From Meghimatium bilineatum (taxonomy: Eukaryota; Mollusca; Gastropoda; Stylommatophora; Philomycidae), in contig CM067316.1 of assembly GCA_034231615.1 (NCBI GenBank), positions 30,123,714-30,187,713 on the forward strand: a DNA stretch of 64,000 bases, in the 5' to 3' direction. The translations under genes and the position numbers were made by a program. Below are positions 50,754-61,463 of the stretch, one piece after another. How positions within the stretch are numbered: the first letter of the stretch is position 1; the number at the start of each line of letters is the position of its first letter. The notes under the pieces were generated by a model. That model worked only from the letters and a program-made list of their open reading frames with translations, was not told where the DNA came from and did not search any database.

Positions 50754-53480
50754 TATTACTCACAAATTCATTGTACTGAAGCTTACTACACTAGAATTGA
50801 GTGTATTCTGGCCCATTACACATGATTTCGTTGTATTGCAGCTTAATACTTCAGAACACTGGCGTATTAAACACGAATTGGGAGTATTGCAGTTTAGTAC
50901 GCCAAAACTCGTTGTATTCTGGGATATTACTCACAAGTTCATTGCACTGAAGCTTACTACACTAGAATTGAGGGTATTCTGGCCTATTACACATGATTTC
51001 GTTGTACTGCAGCTTAATACGTCAGAACACTGGCGTATTACACAAGAATTGGGAGTATTGCAGTTTAGTACGCCAAAACTCGTTGTATTCTGGGACATTA
51101 CTCATAAATTCATTGTACTGAAGCTTACTACACTAGAATTGAGTGTATTCTGGCCTATTACACATGATTTCGTTGTATTGCAGCTTAATACGTCAGAACA
51201 CTGGCGTATAAACACGACTTGGGTGTACTGCAGTTTAATACGCCAAAACTCGTTGTATTCTGGAATATTACTCATAAATTCATTGTACTGAAGCTTACTA
51301 CACTAGAATTAAGTGTATTCTGGTCTATTACACATGATTTCGTTGTATTTCAGTTAAATACGTCAGAATACTGGCGTATAAACACGAATTGGGTGTACTG
51401 CAGTTTAGTACGCCAAAACTCGTTGTATTCTGGGATATTACTCACAAGTTCATTGCACTGAATCTTACTACGCTAGAATTGAGGGTATTCTGGCCCATTA
51501 CACATGATTTCGTTGCATTGCAGCTTAATACTTCAGAACACTGGCGTATTAAACACGAAGTGGGAGTATTGCAGTTTAATACGCCAAAACTCGTTGTATT
51601 CTGGCATATTAATCACAAATTAATTGTACTGAAGCTTAATACACTAGAATTGAGTGTATTCTAGCCTATTGCACATGATTTCGTTGTATTTCAGATTAAT
51701 ACGTCAGAACACTGGCGTATTACACAAGAATTGGGTGTATTGCAGTTTAGTACGCCAAAACTCATTGTATTCTGGGATATTATTCATAAATTCATTGTAC
51801 TGAAGCTTACTACACTAGAATTAAGTGTATTCTGGTCTATTACACATGATTTCGTTGTATTGCAGCTAAATACGTCAGAATACTGGCGTATAAACACGAA
51901 TTGGGTGTATTGCAGTGTAGTACGCCAAAACTCGTTGTATTCTGGGATATTACTCACAAGTTCATTGCACTGAAGCTTACTTCACTAGAATTGAGGGTAT
52001 TCTGGCCTATTACACATGATTTCGTTGTACTGCAGCTTAATACGTCAGAACACTGGCGTATTACACAAGAATTGGGAGTATTGCAGTTTAGTACGCCAAA
52101 ACTCGTTGTATTCTGGAATATTACTCACAAATTCATTGTACTGAAGCTTACTACACTAGAATTGAGTGTATTCTGGCCCATTACACATGATTTCGTTGTA
52201 TTGCAGCTTAATACTTCAGAACACTGGCGTATTAAACACGAATTGGGAGTATTGCAGTTTAGTACGCCAAAACTCGTTGTATTCTGGGATATTACTCACA
52301 AGTTCATTGCACTGAAGCCTACTACACTAGAATTGAGGGTATTCTGGCCTATTACACATGATTTCGTTGTACTGCAGCTTAATACGTCAGAACACTGGCG
52401 TATTACACAAGAATTGGGAGTATTGCAGTTTAGTACGCCAAAACTCGTTGTATTCTGGGACATTACTCATAAATTCATTGTACTGAAGCTTACTACACTA
52501 GAATTGAGTGTATTCTGGCCTATTACACATGATTTCGTTGTATTGCAGCTTAATACGTCAGAACACTGGCGTATAAACACGACTTGGGTGTACTGCAGTT
52601 TAATACGCCAAAACTCGTTGTATTCTGGAATATTACTCATAAATTCATTGTACTGAAGCTTACTACACTAGAATTAAGTGTATTCTGGTCTATTACACAT
52701 GATTTCGTTGTATTTCAGTTAAATACGTCAGAATACTGGCGTATAAACACGAATTGGGTGTACTGCAGTTTAGTACGCCAAAACTCGTTGTATTCTGGGA
52801 TATTACTCACAAGTTCATTGCACTGAATCTTACTACACTAGAATTGAGGGTATTCTGGCCCATTACACATGATTTCGTTGCATTGCAGCTTAATACTTCA
52901 GAACACTGGCGTATTAAACACGAAGTGGGAGTATTGCAGTTTAATACGCCAAAACTCGTTGTATTCTGGCATATTAATCACAAATTAATTGTACTGAAGC
53001 TTAATACACTAGAATTGAGTGTATTCTAGCCTATTGCACATGATTTCGTTGTATTTCAGATTAATACGTCAGAACACTGGCGTATTACACAAGAATTGGG
53101 TGTATTGCAGTTTAGTACGCCAAAACTCATTGTATTCTGGGATATTATTCATAAATTCATTGTACTGAAGCTTACTACACTAGAATTAAGTGTATTCTGG
53201 TCTATTACACATGATTTCGTTGTATTGCAGCTAAATACGTCAGAATACTGGCGTATAAACACGAATTGGGTGTATTGCAGTTTAGTACGCCAAAACTCGT
53301 TGTATTCTGGGATATTACTCACAAGTTCATTGCACTGAAGCTTACTTCACTAGAATTGAGGGTATTCTGGCCTATTACACATGATTTCGTTGTACTGCAG
53401 CTTAATACGTCAGAACACTGGCGTATTACACAAGAATTGGGAGTATTGCAGTTTAGTACGCCAAAACTCGTTGTATTCTG
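50754..53480. repeat. 8-monomer tandem duplication (1,365 bp), almost exactly 2 copies
   Basis: Positions 51219, 51389, 51731 and 51901 correspond to 52584, 52754, 53096 and 53266 at 1,365 bp. Shared rare variants are ACACGACTTGGG, CTGAATCTTACT (HindIII lost), GAAGTGGGAG and GATATTATTCAT. Private differences noticed are ACGCTAG near 51471, GCAGTGTAGTAC near 51915 and CTGAAGCCTAC near 52317. The right limit falls where GGAATATT and GGACATTACTAAT diverge. Confidence 0.88.
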
Positions 53481-54640
53481 GGACATTACTAATAAATTCA
53501 TTGTACTGAAGCTTAATACACTAGAATTGAGTGTATTCTGGCCTATTACACATGATTTCGTTGTATTGCAGCTTAATACGTCAGAACACTGGCGTATAAA
53601 CATGAATTGGGTGTACTGCAGTTTAGTACGCCAAAACTCGTTGTATTCTTGAATATTACTCATAAATTCATTGTACTGAAGCTTACTACACTAGAATTGA
53701 GTGTATTCTGGCCTATTACACATGATTTCGTTGTATTGCAGCTTAATACGTCAGAACACTGTCGTATTACACATGAATTGGGTGTATTGCAGTTTACTAC
53801 GTCACAACTCCTTGTATTCTGGCATATTACTCACAAATTCATTGTACTGAAGCTTACTACACTAGAATTGAGTGTATTCTGGCCCATTACACATGATTTC
53901 GTTGTATTGCAGCTTAATACTTCAGAACACTGGCGTATTACACAAGAATTGGGTGTATTGCAGTTTAGTACGCCAAAACTCATTGTATTCTGGGATATTA
54001 TTCATAAATTCATTGTACTGAAGCTTACTACACTAGAATTAAGTGTATTCTGGTCTATTACACATGATTTCGTTGTATTGCAGCTAAATACGTCAGAATA
54101 CTGGCGTATAAACACGAATTGGGTGTATTGCAGTTTAGTACGCCAAAACTCGTTGTATTCTGGGATATTACTCACAAGTTCATTGCACTGAAGCTTACTT
54201 CACTAGAATTGAGTGTATTCTGGCCTATTACACATGATTTCGTTGTACTGCAGCTTAATACGTCAGAACACTGGCGTATTACACAAGAATTGGGAGTATT
54301 GCAGTTTAGTACGCCAAAACTCGTTGTATTCTGGGACATTACTAATAAATTCATTGTACTGAAGCTTAATACACTAGAATTGAGTGTATTCTGGCCTATT
54401 ACACATGATTTCGTTGTATTGCAGCTTAATACGTCAGAACACTGGCGTATAAACATGAATTGGGTGTACTGCAGTTTAGTACGCCAAAACTCGTTGTATT
54501 CTTGAATATTACTCATAAATTCATTGTACTGAAGCTTACTACACTAGAATAGAGTGTATTCTGGCCTATTACACATGATTTCGTTGTATTGCAGCTTAAT
54601 ACGTCAGAACACTGTCGTATTACACATGAATTGGGTGTAT
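53085..54640. repeat. 5-monomer tandem duplication (853 bp) nested in the 22-mer
   Basis: Position 53266 corresponds to 54119, and 53319 to 54172, at 853 bp. The differences noticed are GAGGGTATT against GAGTGTATT in the TTCACTAG monomer, and a TAG created at about 54550 (AGAATAGAG). The same nested 5-mer is present in the next 22-mer copy (57024 and 57877), so it predates that larger duplication. Confidence 0.85.
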
Positions 54641-56086
54641 TGCAGTTTAGTACGCCAAAACTCGTTGTATTCTGGGATATTACTCACAAGTTCATTGCAC
54701 TGAAGCTTACTACACTAGAATTGAGGGTATTCTGGCCTATTACACATGATTTCGTTGTACTGCAGCTTAATACGTCAGAACACTGGCGTATTACACAAGA
54801 ATTGGGAGTATTGCAGTTTAGTACGCCAAAACTCGTTGTATTCTGGGACATTACTCATAAATTCATTGTACTGAAGCTTACTACACTAGAATTGAGTGTA
54901 TTCTGGCCTATTACACATGATTTCGTTGTATTGCAGCTTAATACGTCAGAACACTGGCGTATAAACACGACTTGGGTGTACTGCAGTTTAATACGCCAAA
55001 ACTCGTTGTATTCTGGAATATTACTCATAAATTCATTGTACTGAAGCTTACTACACTAGAATTAAGTGTATTCTGGTCTATTACACATGATTTCGTTGTA
55101 TTTCAGTTAAATACGTCAGAATACTGGCGTATAAACACGAATTGGGTGTACTGCAGTTTAGTACGCCAAAACTCGTTGTATTCTGGGATATTACTCACAA
55201 GTTCATTGCACTGAATCTTACTACACTAGAATTGAGGGTATTCTGGCCCATTACACATGATTTCGTTGCATTGCAGCTTAATACTTCAGAACACTGGCGT
55301 ATTAAACACGAAGTGGGAGTATTGCAGTTTAATACGCCAAAACTCGTTGTATTCTGGCATATTAATCACAAATTAATTGTACTGAAGCTTAATACACTAG
55401 AATTGAGTGTATTCTAGCCTATTGCACATGATTTCGTTGTATTTCAGATTAATACGTCAGAACACTGGCGTATTACACAAGAATTGGGTGTATTGCAGTT
55501 TAGTACGTCACAACTCCTTGTATTCTGGCATATTACTCACAAATTCATTGTACTGAAGCTTACTACACTAGAATTGAGTGTATTCTGGCCCATTACACAT
55601 GATTTCGTTGTATTGCAGCTTAATACTTCAGAACACTGGCGTATTAAACACGAATTGGGAGTATTGCAGTTTAGTACGCCAAAACTCGTTGTATTCTGGG
55701 ATATTACTCATAAATTCATTGTACTGAAGCTTACTACACTAGAATTGAGTGTATTCTGGCCTATTACACATGATTTCGTTGTATTGCAGCTTAATACGTC
55801 AGAACACTGTCGTATTACACATGAATTGGGTGTATTGCAGTTTACTACGTCACAACTCCTTGTATTCTGGCATATTACTCACAAATTCATTGTACTGAAG
55901 CTTACTACACTAGAATTGAGTGTATTCTGGCCCATTACACATGATTTCGTTGTATTGCAGCTTAATACTTCAGAACACTGGCGTATTAAACACGAATTGG
56001 GAGTATTGCAGTTTAGTACGCCAAAACTCGTTGTATTCTGGGATATTACTCACAAGTTCATTGCACTGAAGCTTACTACACTAGAA

Positions 56087-56094
56087 TTGATTGA
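56087..56094 (+). other. 4-bp TTGA duplication, lineage marker copy 1
   Basis: The usual CTAGAATTGAGGGTATT reads CTAGAATTGATTGAGGGTATT, giving a 175-bp monomer and shifting the frame. Apart from its partner at 60186-60193 I saw it nowhere else. The homologous place in the preceding 22-mer (near 52330) lacks it. Confidence 0.9.
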
Positions 56095-59000
56095 GGGTAT
56101 TCTGGCCTATTACACATGATTTCGTTGTACTGCAGCTTAATACGTCAGAACACTGGCGTATTACACAAGAATTGGGAGTATTGCAGTTTAGTACGCCAAA
56201 ACTCGTTGTATTCTGGGACATTACTCATAAATTCATTGTACTGAAGCTTACTACACTAGAATTGAGTGTATTCTGGCCTATTACACATGATTTCGTTGTA
56301 TTGCAGCTTAATACGTCAGAACACTGGCGTATAAACACGACTTGGGTGTACTGCAGTTTAATACGCCAAAACTCGTTGTATTCTGGAATATTACTCATAA
56401 ATTCATTGTACTGAAGCTTACTACACTAGAATTAAGTGTATTCTGGTCTATTACACATGATTTCGTTGTATTTCAGTTAAATACGTCAGAATACTGGCGT
56501 ATAAACACGAATTGGGTGTACTGCAGTTTAGTACGCCAAAACTCGTTGTATTCTGGGATATTACTCACAAGTTCATTGCACTGAATCTTACTACACTAGA
56601 ATTGAGGGTATTCTGGCCCATTACACATGATTTCGTTGCATTGCAGCTTAATACTTCAGAACACTGGCGTATTAAACACGAAGTGGGAGTATTGCAGTTT
56701 AATACGCCAAAACTCGTTGTATTCTGGCATATTAATCACAAATTAATTGTACTGAAGCTTAATACACTAGAATTGAGTGTATTCTAGCCTATTGCACATG
56801 ATTTCGTTGTATTTCAGATTAATACGTCAGAACACTGGCGTATTACACAAGAATTGGGTGTATTGCAGTTTAGTACGCCAAAACTCATTGTATTCTGGGA
56901 TATTATTCATAAATTCATTGTACTGAAGCTTACTACACTAGAATTAAGTGTATTCTGGTCTATTACACATGATTTCGTTGTATTGCAGCTAAATACGTCA
57001 GAATACTGGCGTATAAACACGAATTGGGTGTATTGCAGTTTAGTACGCCAAAACTCGTTGTATTCTGGGATATTACTCACAAGTTCATTGCACTGAAGCT
57101 TACTTCACTAGAATTGAGGGTATTCTGGCCTATTACACATGATTTCGTTGTACTGCAGCTTAATACGTCAGAACACTGGCGTATTACACAAGAATTGGGA
57201 GTATTGCAGTTTAGTACGCCAAAACTCGTTGTATTCTGGGACATTACTAATAAATTCATTGTACTGAAGCTTAATACACTAGAATTGAGTGTATTCTGGC
57301 CTATTACACATGATTTCGTTGTATTGCAGCTTAATACGTCAGAACACTGGCGTATAAACATGAATTGGGTGTACTGCAGTTTAGTACGCCAAAACTCGTT
57401 GTATTCTTGAATATTACTCATAAATTCATTGTACTGAAGCTTACTACACTAGAATTGAGTGTATTCTGGCCTATTACACATGATTTCGTTGTATTGCAGC
57501 TTAATACGTCAGAACACTGTCGTATTACACATGAATTGGGTGTATTGCAGTTTACTACGTCACAACTCCTTGTATTCTGGCATATTACTCACAAATTCAT
57601 TGTACTGAAGCTTACTACACTAGAATTGAGTGTATTCTGGCCCATTACACATGATTTCGTTGTATTGCAGCTTAATACTTCAGAACACTGGCGTATTACA
57701 CAAGAATTGGGTGTATTGCAGTTTAGTACGCCAAAACTCATTGTATTCTGGGATATTATTCATAAATTCATTGTACTGAAGCTTACTACACTAGAATTAA
57801 GTGTATTCTGGTCTATTACACATGATTTCGTTGTATTGCAGCTAAATACGTCAGAATACTGGCGTATAAACACGAATTGGGTGTATTGCAGTTTAGTACG
57901 CCAAAACTCGTTGTATTCTGGGATATTACTCACAAGTTCATTGCACTGAAGCTTACTTCACTAGAATTGAGTGTATTCTGGCCTATTACACATGATTTCG
58001 TTGTACTGCAGCTTAATACGTCAGAACACTGGCGTATTACACAAGAATTGGGAGTATTGCAGTTTAGTACGCCAAAACTCGTTGTATTCTGGGACATTAC
58101 TAATAAATTCATTGTACTGAAGCTTAATACACTAGAATTGAGTGTATTCTGGCCTATTACACATGATTTCGTTGTATTGCAGCTTAATACGTCAGAACAC
58201 TGGCGTATAAACATGAATTGGGTGTACTGCAGTTTAGTACGCCAAAACTCGTTGTATTCTTGAATATTACTCATAAATTCATTGTACTGAAGCTTACTAC
58301 ACTAGAATTGAGTGTATTCTGGCCTATTACACATGATTTCGTTGTATTGCAGCTTAATACGTCAGAACACTGTCGTATTACACATGAATTGGGTGTATTG
58401 CAGTTTAGTACGCCAAAACTCGTTGTATTCTGGGATATTACTCACAAGTTCATTGCACTGAAGCTTACTACACTAGAATTGAGGGTATTCTGGCCTATTA
58501 CACATGATTTCGTTGTACTGCAGCTTAATACGTCAGAACACTGGCGTATTACACAAGAATTGGGAGTATTGCAGTTTAGTACGCCAAAACTCGTTGTATT
58601 CTGGGACATTACTCATAAATTCATTGTACTGAAGCTTACTACACTAGAATTGAGTGTATTCTGGCCTATTACACATGATTTCGTTGTATTGCAGCTTAAT
58701 ACGTCAGAACACTGGCGTATAAACACGACTTGGGTGTACTGCAGTTTAATACGCCAAAACTCGTTGTATTCTGGAATATTACTCATAAATTCATTGTACT
58801 GAAGCTTACTACACTAGAATTAAGTGTATTCTGGTCTATTACACATGATTTCGTTGTATTTCAGTTAAATACGTCAGAATACTGGCGTATAAACACGAAT
58901 TGGGTGTACTGCAGTTTAGTACGCCAAAACTCGTTGTATTCTGGGATATTACTCACAAGTTCATTGCACTGAATCTTACTACACTAGAATTGAGGGTATT

Positions 59001-60185
59001 CTGGCCCATTACACATGATTTCGTTGCATTGCAGCTTAATACTTCAGAACACTGGCGTATTAAACACGAAGTGGGAGTATTGCAGTTTAATACGCCAAAA
59101 CTCGTTGTATTCTGGCATATTAATCACAAATTAATTGTACTGAAGCTTAATACACTAGAATTGAGTGTATTCTAGCCTATTGCACATGATTTCGTTGTAT
59201 TTCAGATTAATACGTCAGAACACTGGCGTATTACACAAGAATTGGGTGTATTGCAGTTTAGTACGTCACAACTCCTTGTATTCTGGCATATTACTCACAA
59301 ATTCATTGTACTGAAGCTTACTACACTAGAATTGAGTGTATTCTGGCCCATTACACATGATTTCGTTGTATTGCAGCTTAATACTTCAGAACACTGGCGT
59401 ATTAAACACGAATTGGGAGTATTGCAGTTTAGTACGCCAAAACTCGTTGTATTCTGGGATATTACTCACAAGTTCATTGCACTGAAGCTTACTACACTAG
59501 AATTGAGGGTATTCTGGCCTATTACACATGATTTCGTTGTACTGCAGCTTAATACGTCAGAACACTGGCGTATTACACAAGAATTGGGAGTATTGCAGTT
59601 TAGTACGCCAAAACTCGTTGTATTCTGGGACATTACTAATAAATTCATTGTACTGAAGCTTAATACACTAGAATTGAGTGTATTCTGGCCTATTACACAT
59701 GATTTCGTTGTATTGCAGCTTAATACGTCAGAACACTGGCGTATAAACATGAATTGGGTGTACTGCAGTTTAGTACGCCAAAACTCGTTGTATTCTTGAA
59801 TATTACTCATAAATTCATTGTACTGAAGCTTACTACACTAGAATTGAGTGTATTCTGGCCTATTACACATGATTTCGTTGTATTGCAGCTTAATACGTCA
59901 GAACACTGTCGTATTACACATGAATTGGGTGTATTGCAGTTTACTACGTCACAACTCCTTGTATTCTGGCATATTACTCACAAATTCATTGTACTGAAGC
60001 TTACTACACTAGAATTGAGTGTATTCTGGCCCATTACACATGATTTCGTTGTATTGCAGCTTAATACTTCAGAACACTGGCGTATTAAACACGAATTGGG
60101 AGTATTGCAGTTTAGTACGCCAAAACTCGTTGTATTCTGGGATATTACTCACAAGTTCATTGCACTGAAGCTTACTACACTAGAA

Positions 60186-60193
60186 TTGATTGA
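60186..60193 (+). other. 4-bp TTGA duplication, lineage marker copy 2
   Basis: This is identical to the insertion 4,099 bp upstream and is carried by the 24-mer duplication. It shows that the duplication happened after the insertion, and that 56.1 kb and 60.2 kb are more closely related to each other than either is to 52.3 kb. Confidence 0.9.
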
Positions 60194-61463
60194 GGGTATT
60201 CTGGCCTATTACACATGATTTCGTTGTACTGCAGCTTAATACGTCAGAACACTGGCGTATTACACAAGAATTGGGAGTATTGCAGTTTAGTACGCCAAAA
60301 CTCGTTGTATTCTGGGACATTACTCATAAATTCATTGTACTGAAGCTTACTACACTAGAATTGAGTGTATTCTGGCCTATTACACATGATTTCGTTGTAT
60401 TGCAGCTTAATACGTCAGAACACTGGCGTATAAACACGACTTGGGTGTACTGCAGTTTAATACGCCAAAACTCGTTGTATTCTGGAATATTACTCATAAA
60501 TTCATTGTACTGAAGCTTACTACACTAGAATTAAGTGTATTCTGGTCTATTACACATGATTTCGTTGTATTTCAGTTAAATACGTCAGAATACTGGCGTA
60601 TAAACACGAATTGGGTGTACTGCAGTTTAGTACGCCAAAACTCGTTGTATTCTGGGATATTACTCACAAGTTCATTGCACTGAATCTTACTACACTAGAA
60701 TTGAGGGTATTCTGGCCCATTACACATGATTTCGTTGCATTGCAGCTTAATACTTCAGAACACTGGCGTATTAAACACGAAGTGGGAGTATTGCAGTTTA
60801 ATACGCCAAAACTCGTTGTATTCTGGCATATTAATCACAAATTAATTGTACTGAAGCTTAATACACTAGAATTGAGTGTATTCTAGCCTATTGCACATGA
60901 TTTCGTTGTATTTCAGATTAATACGTCAGAACACTGGCGTATTACACAAGAATTGGGTGTATTGCAGTTTAGTACGCCAAAACTCATTGTATTCTGGGAT
61001 ATTATTCATAAATTCATTGTACTGAAGCTTACTACACTAGAATTAAGTGTATTCTGGTCTATTACACATGATTTCGTTGTATTGCAGCTAAATACGTCAG
61101 AATACTGGCGTATAAACACGAATTGGGTGTATTGCAGTTTAGTACGCCAAAACTCGTTGTATTCTGGGATATTACTCACAAGTTCATTGCACTGAAGCTT
61201 ACTTCACTAGAATTGAGGGTATTCTGGCCTATTACACATGATTTCGTTGTACTGCAGCTTAATACGTCAGAACACTGGCGTATTACACAAGAATTGGGAG
61301 TATTGCAGTTTAGTACGCCAAAACTCGTTGTATTCTGGGACATTACTAATAAATTCATTGTACTGAAGCTTAATACACTAGAATTGAGTGTATTCTGGCC
61401 TATTACACATGATTTCGTTGTATTGCAGCTTAATACGTCAGAACACTGGCGTATAAACATGAA

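Larger units (their letters stand above)
52121..59466. repeat. 22-monomer higher-order repeat (3,758 bp), about 1.95 copies
   Basis: Positions 52584, 52754, 53096, 53607, 54119, 54972, 55142 and 55484 correspond to 56342, 56512, 56854, 57365, 57877, 58730, 58900 and 59242, all 3,758 bp apart. Upstream of a 4-bp insertion at 56087-56094 the offset is 3,754. The copies are nearly identical; the only substitution I noticed in the shared interior was A at 54551 against T at 58309. The unit contains the 5-mer and part of the 8-mer as sub-repeats. Similarity ends near 55708/59466. Confidence 0.9.

Noticed and set aside
53319..53663. A gene on the minus strand (114 codons, repeated at 54172, 57077, 57930, 59466 and 61176)
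   Set aside because: It is the reverse complement of the same satellite monomers. Its copies follow the tandem periods exactly and its ends are set by satellite variants rather than by gene signals.
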